A DNA stretch of 61,496 bases from Bacteroidaceae bacterium. Its GTDB lineage: Bacteria > Bacteroidota > Bacteroidia > Bacteroidales > Bacteroidaceae. The position numbers and the translations under genes are program-made. Below are positions 7,723 to 17,500 of this stretch, in pieces. The stretch spans positions 1 through 61,496 of the forward strand of contig JAFXGX010000014.1 of NCBI GenBank assembly GCA_017536695.1. The letters run 5' to 3'. The notes under the pieces were generated by a model. The model did no database searches and had not been told where the DNA came from. It saw nothing but the letters and a program-made list of their open reading frames with translations. Numbering within the stretch: the stretch's first letter is position 1; each line of letters begins with the position of its first letter.

Positions 7723-9121
7723 TAATCCAACCACCGATGTTGATGACCTTGCCAGCCTCGTATCCTCTCATGAAGAGGTCCTCGATTTTGGGTGTGTGCT
7801 TGCTGTAGATAGCGAAGAGCTTGTCGGCCTCTCTCTTTACAGAGGGGTCTACAGCCTTAGCGCGGTCAAGACGGTCAAGGCAGAGGAAGTATGTACAGCC
7901 GTTCATGATGTCATCCTCGCTCCACTTGTTCGCAGCACCGTAGCACTGTGCGATGAGGATATGTGGCTGGCCGTACTTGCTGTTGAAGCTGAGTGCCTTG
8001 TTCGCATAAGCGCGAGCCTTGGCGTAGTTGTTGAGGCTGTACTGAATCAAACCTACCTTGTAGCAGAGCTCGGCCTTTGTGGTGATAGATGCCTCAAGCT
8101 CGATAGCCTGGTCGAAGAACTCGATAGCCTTGTCAATCTCGCCCTTCTTGTAGTAGCGGTAACCGCAACCCATGGCTGCCTTTGCTGTAGGCTCGATTGC
8201 GAGTGCATACTCGGCTGCAGTGAGGTATGTGTCCTCATTTGTACACTTGAGCATACTCATTACAGATAGAACCTTGTTCAAGTATTCGATATTCTCCTTG
8301 TTTGCCTCGAGTGTAGGAGCGTAAATCTTGCTCAAATCCTCGCAAGAAGCAGCACCACTGTTGATGAAATATGCGTCGATGTTGCTCTTTGAGATACGTG
8401 AAGCGTCAATCATCTTGCCATATGCGATAGCGTTCAGACTGTCTCTCGGGTTACCCTCCTCCTGATACTTCTTCTCGCTGCGCTCGATATTGTCATGGTA
8501 CTTGTCAAGAACCTCTACAATGTAGATTGATGCGTTCAAATAGTCATCGATAATCTGCTCGCTGTGGCTCTTGTCCTGCTTGTACTTGAGTGCAGAGTAC
8601 TTCATGAAGCGCTCTGTGACAGCGTACTCTGACATGCCCTTCTCCATCTCAACAGATTTCGCGAGCATGTTGTACATTGTGTCAACCGGAGCATCCTTGT
8701 AGTATTGCATGTATGCCAAGGCCTTCTTGCCGAGCAACTGGCCGGCTGAGAGCTTTGTCTTTGTGATGGCCTGCAACTTGTCGATATACTTTATCTCCTG
8801 GTCGTAGACACTGAGAAGTTCCTGTATGTAAGCCTCCTTCTTTGCGGGGTCACTCTCCTTCTTAATGAGCTCGGTAAGGAGCTTTACACCATTGGTGTAT
8901 GTGTCTACACGCGCAACGGGGAACTCGTTGAATATAGTCTTCCAAGACTCATATGCAGTCGCGTAGTCCTTGTTGTTGAGGTTTACATTTACAATAGTAA
9001 TAGTCTCGATACATCTCACGCTGTCCTCACCCTGTCCGAAACGGAATTCGTTGGTGATACCATTCTGTGCGCTTGCACTTGTTGCTACAAGTACAAGGAG
9101 TGCAAAAATCAATTTCTTCAT
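7700..9121 (-). CDS. Secreted tetratricopeptide-repeat protein
   Basis: The protein has 473 residues with a signal peptide (MKKLIFALLVLVATSASAQ). The remainder is almost entirely helical with TPR-like repeats, clearest at about 310-400 (GYRYYKKGEIDKAIEFFDQAIEL, then CYKVGLIQYSLNNYAKARAYANKAL). No catalytic residues are evident. It probably acts as a periplasmic or outer-membrane-associated scaffold. Its end overlaps the lptC start and it follows the beta-barrel gene by 34 bases, so it belongs to the envelope operon. The link to LPS transport is contextual. Confidence 0.75.
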   Translation of the reverse strand: MKKLIFALLVLVATSASAQNGITNEFRFGQGEDSVRCIETITIVNVNLNNKDYATAYESWKTIFNEFPVARVDTYTNGVKLLTELIKKESDPAKKEAYIQELLSVYDQEIKYIDKLQAITKTKLSAGQLLGKKALAYMQYYKDAPVDTMYNMLAKSVEMEKGMSEYAVTERFMKYSALKYKQDKSHSEQIIDDYLNASIYIVEVLDKYHDNIERSEKKYQEEGNPRDSLNAIAYGKMIDASRISKSNIDAYFINSGAASCEDLSKIYAPTLEANKENIEYLNKVLSVMSMLKCTNEDTYLTAAEYALAIEPTAKAAMGCGYRYYKKGEIDKAIEFFDQAIELEASITTKAELCYKVGLIQYSLNNYAKARAYANKALSFNSKYGQPHILIAQCYGAANKWSEDDIMNGCTYFLCLDRLDRAKAVDPSVKREADKLFAIYSKHTPKIEDLFMRGYEAGKVINIGGWINESTKIR

Positions 9122-9155
9122 TATTATTCTCTTTACTTATATTTTTATTCTGTAT

Positions 9156-10394
9156 TTATCTCACTTTCAGTTTCATGAACCAGCTCTCGTTGAATGTTAT
9201 GCCAAGGTTGATTCTGAAATAGTTCTCGGCAATCATACCTGCCGATTTAGGTTCCATGTGTATGAACTGCCCCGAGAGATGCAGTGTTGCATGGCTGTTC
9301 CTGTTGTTGCCGTTGATGAACGGTAGCGATATACCTGCGCTGACACCGTACTCCTCGCATCCTTTTCTTCCCTCTATTTCTGTGTATGGCTGTGCATAGT
9401 AGGCTCCGGCTCTGTAGGTAATCATCTTGAATATGTTGTTCGACAATGTGGCCGGTGCATATTCGGCACCGATTGATACCTTGCTCCTGTCAATGCCCTT
9501 GTCAATGCCGAAGAACGATGATGTGCTCCACTGCTGCAGGGTGTAGTCGGCTCCTATCTTCAACCTATTGTTGTATGTATATGTAAAGCCGATACCATAT
9601 GTATGTGGCAGGCTGAAACCGCCCTTTATTCTCTCAGTGGTGGTAGAATCCGTTGTTATCTCGGTAATTTTGCCTTTGGCGTTCATGTCGTGCCCGAGCG
9701 AATATGTCGCACCTATTACAATATCGTTCTTCTTGCCCAGTTTGGTCGCATACTGCAATCCGAAATCGACCTTGTAGCTTTTCATTGTCACGTTGTATGT
9801 GCGGGTGCGGTCGGTGCTGTTCGCAAAGTCAATACCCACTTCATGGGTAATGTCACCGTAGACGTACGACCCCATGACACCTACTGAAAGGGATTTTATC
9901 GGCTGCCAACCGAGACCGATGTATGGCTGGTAGATGCCGCCTGTACCGCTATATCTGTTCTTACTGGCATGGTTGGTGCCATTGTTCGATGTGTTGCTGA
10001 ACGAGTAGCCTACATTAGAGTATGGCAGAAAACCTGCCGACATGCCAAGGTTCTTGCGGATTCTGAACTGTACCGCTACATAATCGAAACTGGCATTCTT
10101 GGCATTTATCTTCTTGTTCCCCTCCTTGAAATTCACATTCTGTAACGAGAAACCTGCCTCAAAAAGCATTGTCAGGGTGTCGGCCTGTGCAAAAGATGCC
10201 GGGTTCAGTATATTTATGTATCCGTTGCTGCGGAGTCCGTAGCCCAGACCGCCCATCTGTCTGTTTACGCCCAGGCTCTGGTCCGACAGCAGTCCGACGC
10301 CGTAACGTGAATACGGCGAATTGCTGCCATTGTCCGCATATGAGCATGTCATGGCAAACAGCATTGCAATGAGTGTGAATATCTTTTTATTCAT
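9156..10394 (-). CDS. Outer-membrane beta-barrel protein (FadL/PorV-like)
   Basis: The protein has 412 residues with a signal peptide (MNKKIFTLIAMLFAMTCSYA). The mature start NSPYSRYGVGLL and the following MGGLGYGLRSNGYINILNPAS are typical of a Bacteroidetes barrel family related in style to PorV/OmpP1/FadL. The rest alternates amphipathic strands and ends FNESWFMKLKVR. It may be a hydrophobic-substrate channel or an envelope assembly protein. Its ATG overlaps the coaX stop by 8 bases, showing translational coupling. The specific family assignment is uncertain. Confidence 0.65.
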   Translation of the reverse strand: MNKKIFTLIAMLFAMTCSYADNGSNSPYSRYGVGLLSDQSLGVNRQMGGLGYGLRSNGYINILNPASFAQADTLTMLFEAGFSLQNVNFKEGNKKINAKNASFDYVAVQFRIRKNLGMSAGFLPYSNVGYSFSNTSNNGTNHASKNRYSGTGGIYQPYIGLGWQPIKSLSVGVMGSYVYGDITHEVGIDFANSTDRTRTYNVTMKSYKVDFGLQYATKLGKKNDIVIGATYSLGHDMNAKGKITEITTDSTTTERIKGGFSLPHTYGIGFTYTYNNRLKIGADYTLQQWSTSSFFGIDKGIDRSKVSIGAEYAPATLSNNIFKMITYRAGAYYAQPYTEIEGRKGCEEYGVSAGISLPFINGNNRNSHATLHLSGQFIHMEPKSAGMIAENYFRINLGITFNESWFMKLKVR

Positions 10395-11115
10395 TATAGT
10401 AGTCCTGTAAAATACAATTCAATCCTTTGGCAACTAAATATTTGTCTGCAAAGATGCTACTTTTTATGCTATTTTTCAACGATTTTTCATCTCCGCCCGT
10501 TAAAAAAACCAAAACGTCGCCATATTTTTCTCTGTATTCAGTGATGTAACCTTCAATCTCATGGCAAATCCCTCTTATTACTCCGCTCCGGATAGCCGTT
10601 TCGGTGTCATGCCCCATAACCGGTGTCTCGCCCTCCTTCTCTATGAGCGGCAGGCGGCTCGTGTAGTCATGAAGTGCCATCAGACGCATCTTTATTCCCG
10701 GTGAAATGTTGCCGCCGCGGTAGTGTCCGCATCTGTCTACAAAATCAATGGTAATGGCGCTCCCGCAGTCAATGACAAGCATGTCATGTCCCGGAGCCTC
10801 GTTCCAGGCACCTGTCGCTGCCGCAAGCCTGTCGCTGCCCAGAGTGTGTGGCGTGCTGTAGTCTATGCTCAGTGGAGTGGGTGTCCCGCTATTGAACCAT
10901 AGCACCGGGCATCCAAGTATCCCGAACTCCTTTCTTGCGGCATCATCAAGGTCTATGACCGATGATACTATTACCTTCTCAATCTCGAATTCCTTGTTCC
11001 ACTCACTCAGGATTCCGGATGTTCCGTTGTTCCTCCGTGAATGTAGGACAAGCTGCTTTCCATTGAATAGATAGTACTTCGAACTGTTGTTTCCTATGTC
11101 TACAATAAGGTTCAA
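10387..11115 (-). CDS. coaX: Type III pantothenate kinase
   Basis: CoaX phosphorylates pantothenate, the first step of coenzyme A synthesis. I choose a TTG at 11115, giving 242 residues beginning MNLIVDIGNNSSKYYLF. This matches the usual family N-terminus with the DIGN phosphate-binding motif. The longer frame from 11142 would start with a TTG inside the -7 promoter box. Further motifs are LGSDRLAAATGA, MLVIDCGSAITIDFVD (catalytic Asp/Gly-rich) and GGNISPGIKMR with the acidic/polar triad expected of type III enzymes. It is the first gene of the envelope operon, a common arrangement in Bacteroidales. Confidence 0.92.
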   Translation of the reverse strand: MNLIVDIGNNSSKYYLFNGKQLVLHSRRNNGTSGILSEWNKEFEIEKVIVSSVIDLDDAARKEFGILGCPVLWFNSGTPTPLSIDYSTPHTLGSDRLAAATGAWNEAPGHDMLVIDCGSAITIDFVDRCGHYRGGNISPGIKMRLMALHDYTSRLPLIEKEGETPVMGHDTETAIRSGVIRGICHEIEGYITEYREKYGDVLVFLTGGDEKSLKNSIKSSIFADKYLVAKGLNCILQDYYNE

Positions 11116-11139
11116 AATCGGGTGCTTGAAAATTTTTTG

Positions 11140-11147
11140 CAAAGATA
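11140..11147 (-). promoter_or_regulatory. -7 box for the coaX operon
   Basis: On the minus strand TATCTTTG matches TAnnTTTG exactly. A transcript would begin near 11133, about 18 bases before the TTG start at 11115. This position is the main reason to reject the longer coaX reading. Confidence 0.6.
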
Positions 11148-11155
11148 CAGCAAAC

Positions 11156-11271
11156 GAGCGAGAAATATGAAGTTTACTTCATTTTTTTCAAGGCGAGTGC
11201 AGAAAATCTTCGAGGTTTACCTCAAAGACAGTAACTCTGAGCGAGAAATATGAAGTTACTTCATTTTTTTT
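11156..11271. repeat. Duplicated 33-bp intergenic unit with small palindromes
   Basis: The 341-base gap between coaX and the DUF4105 gene contains two near-identical units, 11156-11188 and 11239-11271, each beginning GAGCGAGAAATATGAAG. Each holds a short palindrome (ATGAAGTTTACTTCAT at 11167-11182; ATGAAGTTACTTCAT at 11250-11264) followed by a T run. A third hairpin-like motif (GAGGTTTACCTC) lies between them. They could be paired terminators or an intergenic repeat. The rest of the gap holds only the promoter at 11394-11424. Confidence 0.6.
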
Positions 11272-11393
11272 GATTTTTTTTGCTCAGTGCTAATTTCGTT
11301 TTGTGCCGGGGCATTGCATGCTTTCCGCATGCCGTGCAGACAATGCAAGTTGAACAGAGTACTCCAATCTTTCCAATGAAACGGTTTCTTCTT

Positions 11394-11424
11394 TTTGTTG
11401 CTTACGGCGGAAATTGTATCTTTG
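11394..11424 (+). promoter_or_regulatory. Promoter for the DUF4105 / pseudophosphatase pair
   Basis: TTTG at 11394-11397, a 19-base spacer, and TATCTTTG at 11417-11424 match the Bacteroidetes promoter consensus exactly. Transcription would start near 11431, ahead of the GTG start at 11457. Confidence 0.8.
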
Positions 11425-11456
11425 CATCGCTCTAATTATTTAAAATTAATATTTTA

Positions 11457-12638
11457 GTGAAAAGAATATTCTTCCTGTTGATGGCGTGTATGCTTGTCAC
11501 AGCTCCGATGAGGGCGGATGAGGCACGTTTCAGTCTTATTACATGCTCTCCCGGCGATGAGGCCTATTCCCTTTTCGGGCATACGGCATTGAGGTATGTC
11601 GATGAGGAGAGTGGGGTGGACAAGGTCTACAATTACGGCTATTTCAGTTTCGATACTCCCAATTTCGTGTGGCGTTTCATTCTTGGCCAGACCGATTATC
11701 TTGTGGCTTCGGTACCTTTTGAATATTTCATTCCCGAGTATGTGGAGCGTGGCTCTATGGTCGTGGAGCAGGTACTCAACCTCACTCCGTCTCAGGTAAG
11801 GAGTCTATACAGTCTTCTCGAAGAGAACTGCCGTCTCCGGAACAGGGTCTACCGCTATAACTATTTCTATGCCAACTGTACCACGAAGGCTCGTGACAAG
11901 TTCCTGGAATCGCTCGGCAACGGGTGCAGTATCGTGTACATGCAGCCTGAGGTTCCTCTGCCCACATTCAGGGAGGCGCTCCGTTCAATGACTGCTTCCC
12001 ATCCATGGTACTCGTTCGGCATTGACCTGCTCATGGGCTCCGACGTTGATAGCCCTGCCACATCCGAACAGTTGCAGTTCATACCCGCAAATCTCATGAA
12101 AGACTTCGGTAATGCATGTATTACCGATGCCGTGCGTGGTAGCGTGCCGGCTGTCAAGGCAACCAATATCATCGCCCGGGAGAACAAGCCTGTTGCCACA
12201 CGCAATAATCTTACCCCGTTCAATGCTTCGCTGCTGCTGTTGCTGTTCACTTTCATTGTCATGCTGTGTGAGCTTCGCAGTAAAAGGACATTCTGGGGCT
12301 ATGACCTTGTACTTATGACAGTGCAGGGGCTTGGAGGATGTCTGTTGCTGTTCATGGCGCTCTGCTCCGAGCATCCGGCTGTCGATGCCAACTTCGTGAT
12401 GCTCCTCATAAACCCGCTTGTACTCATCCTGATGCCGTTTCTCATATACCGCATAATCAAGCATAAGCCACTTCGGATAGCATGGGTGCAGGTAACCTTT
12501 GTGCTGCTCTTTTTCCTTTCGGCACTCTTAGGCCTGCAGTGTTATCCCGCACCGCTCTACTTCTGCGCGGCCGCAATACTTTCACGCTCATTGTTCCACA
12601 TATATAAAGAGAGAATATGCGAATTAAATATTGTCTGA
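11457..12638 (+). CDS. DUF4105 (Lnb-type) protein with C-terminal membrane segments
   Basis: The protein has 393 residues and starts at a GTG that opens a signal peptide (residues 1-20, ending PMRADEA). Residues 21-240 form the periplasmic DUF4105/Lnb N-terminal domain, with FSLITCSPGDEAYSLFGH, a WRFILGQTDYLVA segment, and YFYANCTTKARD. The His and Cys of these motifs are those expected of a papain-like fold. About four transmembrane helices follow (roughly 230-385). The family is widespread in Bacteroidetes and in Pseudomonas; a protease or amidase-like role has been suggested but I know of no settled reaction. It overlaps the next gene by 22 bases, so the two are translationally coupled. 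Confidence 0.75.
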   Translation: MKRIFFLLMACMLVTAPMRADEARFSLITCSPGDEAYSLFGHTALRYVDEESGVDKVYNYGYFSFDTPNFVWRFILGQTDYLVASVPFEYFIPEYVERGSMVVEQVLNLTPSQVRSLYSLLEENCRLRNRVYRYNYFYANCTTKARDKFLESLGNGCSIVYMQPEVPLPTFREALRSMTASHPWYSFGIDLLMGSDVDSPATSEQLQFIPANLMKDFGNACITDAVRGSVPAVKATNIIARENKPVATRNNLTPFNASLLLLLFTFIVMLCELRSKRTFWGYDLVLMTVQGLGGCLLLFMALCSEHPAVDANFVMLLINPLVLILMPFLIYRIIKHKPLRIAWVQVTFVLLFFLSALLGLQCYPAPLYFCAAAILSRSLFHIYKERICELNIV

Positions 12639-14158
12639 CACTTCTTCTGCTGTGCGTGTTCCATGTATCTGCGCAGCAAAAAATGAATACTCCGAAACTC
12701 TATCTCAACATCACTGTCGACCAGTTGCGCAGTGACTTCCTCTATGAGTTCAGCGACCTCTATTGCGACGGTGGTTTCAAGCGTCTGCTGTCGGGGGGCA
12801 AGGTGTTCCCCAATGCCTATTATCCTTTTGAGAACATTGACCGCGCATCGGCTGCGGCCGCGCTTGCGTCAGGTACAATGCCCTATGTCAACGGTATTGT
12901 AGGCGAGCGTTGGCTCGACCGTTCATCCCTCCGCATAGTGAACTGTGTAGAGGACCACAAACATCAGGGTGTCTACACCAATTCGCCAATGTCGCCTGCG
13001 AGGCTCAAGGCCATTACGGTGACCGATGAGATGAAGCGTGCCACGCGCGGCAACTCAATCATATGTTCAATAGCTCCCGACGAGGATGCGGCGGTGCTGG
13101 CAGGCGGGCATGCTGCCGACCATGTGCTATGGAAAAACAACTCCACAGGTTACTGGTGCAGCTCAAGCTACTATGGTCTCTATCCGCAGTGGGCTGCCGA
13201 CAAGAACAAGGAGATTCGCGGGCGTTCAAGCAAATGGGTGCCTTTGTTCCCAACCGAACAGTACAATAACTTCGGCGAGGAGGCTCCCGATGCTTTTTCC
13301 TACTCATTCAACGGCCTCAAGGAGATACGCACATACAAGACCACAGCCTGCATCAACGATGAGGTCAACGAGATGGCGAAGGCTTTCCTTGAGGGGACGC
13401 TTGCCGGCAGGGATGATATTGCCGACTGTCTGTCGCTTACATACTATGTGGGTAACTACAACGGCAACTCGATGGAGGAGCGCCCCATCGAAATTCAGGA
13501 TATGTATGCGCGTCTTGACAGGAATATCGCCGAGCTGCTCGATTATGTCGACAAGCTGATAGGGCTCGACAATGTCGTGGTTTCCGTTGCCTCAACGGGC
13601 TATGTGATAGAGAACAGCGAGGACGGTGCGAAGTACCGTCTCCCCTCGGGCAAAATATATATGGACAGGATAGAAGGCCTGCTTAATGTCTATCTGACGG
13701 CACAATTCGGTAAGGGCGATTTTGTAGAGGGAGTGTATGGCAGTCAGCTATACCTCAACCGTAAGACAATCGAGAACCTGAAATTGGATAAACTGGATGT
13801 CGTTTCGCATACTGTCGAGTTCCTGAAGTCCATCGAGGGCGTTGAAGATGTGTTTACCATTTACCGTTTGGGCGGTATGCTCAGTCCTGAAATGCAGTAT
13901 GTGAAGAACGGGTACAACCCTTCAAGTTCGGGCGATGTGTGGCTGCGCCTGATGCCTGGTTGGAAGGTCATTACCGATGTGGCTTCGGAGTCAAATACCA
14001 TATTCCGCACGCCAGTAATGTTCCCCATAATAATCTATGGTTGCGGCACACAGCCAAGAGTGGTCGATGACATGACTCCGGCAAGCATCCTTGCTGCCGA
14101 AGTGGCGCGTATGCTTCACATACGCCGTCCCAATGACAACAGTCTCAGGGTGTTCTGA
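12617..14158 (+). CDS. Secreted PafA-type alkaline phosphatase homologue, probable pseudoenzyme
   Basis: The protein has 513 residues with a signal peptide (MRIKYCLTLLLLCVFHVSAQ). Overall it lines up with PafA-type phosphatases: VDQLRSD at 34-40, GGFKRLL at 52-58, GIVGERWLD near 93-101, and the late PIIIYG strand. The active-site residues known for PafA are mostly gone. The nucleophile Thr position is Arg76, the metal ligands of the STDYVGH motif are Tyr276 and Asn280, the TADHG Asp-His pair is Ser326-Thr327, and the late His is not His. Only Asp35 remains. The fold is therefore likely kept for binding rather than hydrolysis. It overlaps the DUF4105 gene, suggesting the two products work together at the envelope. 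Confidence 0.8.
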   Translation: MRIKYCLTLLLLCVFHVSAQQKMNTPKLYLNITVDQLRSDFLYEFSDLYCDGGFKRLLSGGKVFPNAYYPFENIDRASAAAALASGTMPYVNGIVGERWLDRSSLRIVNCVEDHKHQGVYTNSPMSPARLKAITVTDEMKRATRGNSIICSIAPDEDAAVLAGGHAADHVLWKNNSTGYWCSSSYYGLYPQWAADKNKEIRGRSSKWVPLFPTEQYNNFGEEAPDAFSYSFNGLKEIRTYKTTACINDEVNEMAKAFLEGTLAGRDDIADCLSLTYYVGNYNGNSMEERPIEIQDMYARLDRNIAELLDYVDKLIGLDNVVVSVASTGYVIENSEDGAKYRLPSGKIYMDRIEGLLNVYLTAQFGKGDFVEGVYGSQLYLNRKTIENLKLDKLDVVSHTVEFLKSIEGVEDVFTIYRLGGMLSPEMQYVKNGYNPSSSGDVWLRLMPGWKVITDVASESNTIFRTPVMFPIIIYGCGTQPRVVDDMTPASILAAEVARMLHIRRPNDNSLRVF

Positions 14159-14173
14159 GGCCTTCAGCTGTTT

Positions 14174-14227
14174 CATTATAAACAATAAATCCTTGTGCTG
14201 CGGCACAAGGATTTATTGTTTATAATG
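14174..14227. terminator. Perfect 25-bp bidirectional terminator hairpin
   Basis: Positions 14174-14198 are the exact reverse complement of 14203-14227, around the loop TGCG. It sits between convergent genes ending at 14158 (plus) and 14240 (minus) and can serve both. Confidence 0.9.
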
Positions 14228-14239
14228 ACCTGTAACAGG

Positions 14240-14533
14240 TTAGTATGATTTCTCGATGCTCCATACAAAGGCTCTGAGTCCGAGCTGCGGCGAATCCTCA
14301 TCAAGTGCCTTTATATCCTTAAGGATATTGTCTACATGCTTGTCCTCGACAACGGTAATGATTGAACCGCACATTGATGGCCACGCGTGTGTGCCGTAGT
14401 GGGGCTCTCCGCTGACGCTACCGCGTCCCTGCATATGGTCGAAGAAAGAGAAACCGCGGCAGTTGTTGTGTGTCAGGATGTCGATAACAGCCTCCTTATG
14501 TGAAATGTCAAAAGTAATGAATACGCTTTTCAT
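14240..14533 (-). CDS. PII-like small protein linked to an RND pump
   Basis: The protein has 97 residues, beta-alpha-beta in pattern (MKSVFITFDISHKEAVIDIL, then GSIITVVEDKHVDNILKDIKAL, ending RAFVWSIEKSY), as in ferredoxin-like PII and DUF3240 proteins. The central HMQGRG segment sits where PII proteins have a flexible loop. It is the last gene of the efflux operon, 54 bases after the RND pump, and a hairpin lies between them. Similar small PII-like proteins accompany some metal RND pumps. A role as a soluble regulator of the pump is inferred. Confidence 0.6.
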   Translation of the reverse strand: MKSVFITFDISHKEAVIDILTHNNCRGFSFFDHMQGRGSVSGEPHYGTHAWPSMCGSIITVVEDKHVDNILKDIKALDEDSPQLGLRAFVWSIEKSY

Positions 14534-14550
14534 ATTTACTGATTTTGTAT

Positions 14551-14578
14551 TCTCTGCGGGGCACGCCCCGCAGAGAAT
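14551..14578 (-). terminator. Intra-operon hairpin between RND pump and PII-like gene
   Basis: TTCTCTGCGGGG pairs perfectly with CCCCGCAGAGAA around CACG (CGTG on the minus strand). No T run follows on the minus strand, so it may act as an mRNA stabiliser or partial attenuator that lowers expression of the small distal gene rather than as a full terminator. Confidence 0.6.
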
Positions 14579-14587
14579 ATATTGTTA

Positions 14588-17500
14588 TTACTTATCCTTA
14601 TGCTTTAGCTGCTCCTCCTGCTTGTGCTCCTTCCAGTATTCGTTGAGCTCGCGCTGTTTCCTTATTCTCCTGCGCTTGTTCTTAACACCGTTGGCAGCGA
14701 ATATACTGTACATCGCAGGCACGTAAATCATGGTCATGATAGTAGATATTGTAAGACCACCGATTACGGCAATACCGAGCGGACGCCACATCTCGGCACC
14801 TACACCCTGGCTCACGGCCATAGGCACCATACCGAGGATGGTTGTACATGTTGTCATGAGTACCGGACGCAGACGGCTCTTGGCTGCACCCACGCAGGCT
14901 GCAATGATACCCAGGCCACGTTCACGCAACAGCATGATGTAGTCGATGAGCACGATACCGTTCTTGACAACCATACCGATAAGCATGATACCGCCGAGCA
15001 TTGACATGATGTTCAGGTTCGAACCGGTAATGAAGAGTCCGAGCAATACACCGCTCAATGCAAACACTACTGAGAACATTAGGATGAACGGATAGGTCAG
15101 TGACTCGAACTGTGATGCCATCACGATGAACACAAGTACAAGGATGATGATGGCAAGCTGTCCAAGGTCGCGGTTCGACTCCTGCTGGTCCTCATAAGAA
15201 CCGGCAACCTGAATGGCGATACCTGTAGGAATCTCCATCTGCTCTATGATGCTCTGACCATATGTCACACCATCACTGAGCGCGGCACCTGCAGCCATAA
15301 CGGCATCAACGGTAACGATACGCTCACGGTCCTTACGCTCGATGGTAGGAGGCATGTCATTCATAACGACCTTACCTACCTCTCTGAGGCTAATCGGGCC
15401 GTTCTTGCCTATGAGTTTTATATTCTCGATGTCATCGATGCTCTGGCGTGCCTCGGGGTTGTAGCGCACCTTTACGTCATACTCCTCACCATCCTCGCGG
15501 TAGTATGTCGCAAGGGCGCCGTTGTAACGGTTGCGGATGTATGTGGCAGCAGTGCTCAGGTTCAGTCCGTGCATTGCCAGTTTCTCGCGGTCGAATTCTA
15601 CACGGTACTGTGGCTGGTAATCGCTTCGGCTGATGTTGACCTGAGTGATGAGGTCGCTCTTCTTCATCTCATTTGCAAACTCTTTTGCAAGGCGGTCTGT
15701 CTCTTTGAAGTCGTATCCGTAGATTTCGAATGTAGCCATACTCTGACCACCCATGCCTCCGCCCTGTCCGGTAGAGATGTTCGACTTGGCAATCTCGGGG
15801 AACTCCTTCACGTCGGCGCGCATCTGGTCGCAAATCTCATCGATAGACAGTTCACGCTGGTCGGACGGCACGAACGACATATTGAAGCTGATGATGTGTG
15901 AACCGTTGTCGCTGAGTGAGGCGAAAGTATTGTTCTCATCGGCCTGACCCACAGTGAAGTTACATGCCTTTAAGTCTTTACCGTAACGCTCTCTCCAGAT
16001 GTTTGTCAGCTTCAGAGCTATATCTCTTGATGTATCGATGCGTGTACCTACAGGCAACTCAATCTTCGCACTTGCGCGGGCGCTGTCATTTGCAGGGAAG
16101 AACTCGCTCTTGATACCCTTTGCGCATAGAAGGCTGACTGCGAACAGGCCGAAGCAGCCTGCAAGTACTGTCCAGCGGTGGCGTACGGCCCAGTTGATGA
16201 TTGCTGCGTAGCCGTTGTCGATAGCGTCAAGTACCTTCTGGATAGGCCTGTATATAAGGAGGAAAATCTTGCTCTGCTTCTTCTGCAACTTGAGCATCTT
16301 GGCACACATCATAGGTGTCAGCGTCAACGAAGCAACAAGAGAGATGAGCATGATGATACACATCATCCAACCGAGCTGCTTGAAGAGTACACCGGCCATA
16401 CCGGTAACCATTGTCAGCGGGAAGAACACGGCGAACATGGTCAATGTAGATGCCATAACCGATACACCCACCTCGTTTGTTCCGTGGATGGCGGCGTTCT
16501 GCGGGCTTGAACCACGCTCGATGTGTGTTGTCACGTTCTCAAGCACCACGATGGCGTCATCCACAACCGAACCGATAGCGATACTCAAACAGGAGAGTGA
16601 AATCATGTTGATTGAACCGCCTGTAGCATACAGGTAGATGAATGATGCGATGAGCGAGAACGGAATTGTGATGGCGATGATGATAGTCGCCCTCCAGCGT
16701 CCGAGGAAGATGAACACCACGAGCACCACGAACACAAGCGCGTCCATGATTGTTCCCGAAAGTGTGTCCACTGTCATGAGGATGTTCTCGGATGTATCCA
16801 CGATGATGTCAATCTTCACATCCGAAGGCAAACGCTTCTGAAGCTCGGGAAGAGCATCGCGTATGGATTGTGAGATAGCGACGGAGTTACCTCCTGACTG
16901 CTTCTGTACGATAATCATCGCACCCTGCTGGCCGTCGGTGTATGTCTCCTGTGCGCGCTCCTGCACGTTGTCGTGTATTGTAGCGACATCCTTGAGGAAC
17001 ACGTTCACACCGTTGAAGTTGCCCACAACGATGTCATACATCTCTTTGGGGTCGCTGAACTCGCCCTCGACACGCAGTGCGTATGTGTTGTTACCGATGT
17101 CGAATGTACCGCCGGGAATATTGCGGTTCTCGGCGCCGATAGCAGCACTTACCGACTCTACCGGTATGTTGTATGCCTCCATCTTGGCAGGGTCCATGTA
17201 GACGTTGATTTCGCGCTCAGGTGCACCCGAGATTGATACGGTTCCCACACCGTCGATACGTGCAAGCGGGTTTACCACGTTGTCGTCAAGAATCTTGTAC
17301 AGCGCTGCCTGGCTCTCCTCAGCCTTTACCGAAAGCATCATGATAGGAATCATATCGGTAGAGAACTTGAAGATGATAGGGTTGTTGGCATCATCGGGGA
17401 GTGCCGACGCAACCATGTCGAGCTTGTCGCGTACATCATTCGTGAGGTCATCGATGTCATATCCGAACTCGAACTCGAGTGTGATTACCGATACGTTCTC

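Noticed and set aside
11116-11142. CoaX start at the TTG 11142
   Set aside because: This TTG lies within the TATCTTTG promoter box, and the family N-terminus begins at 11115.
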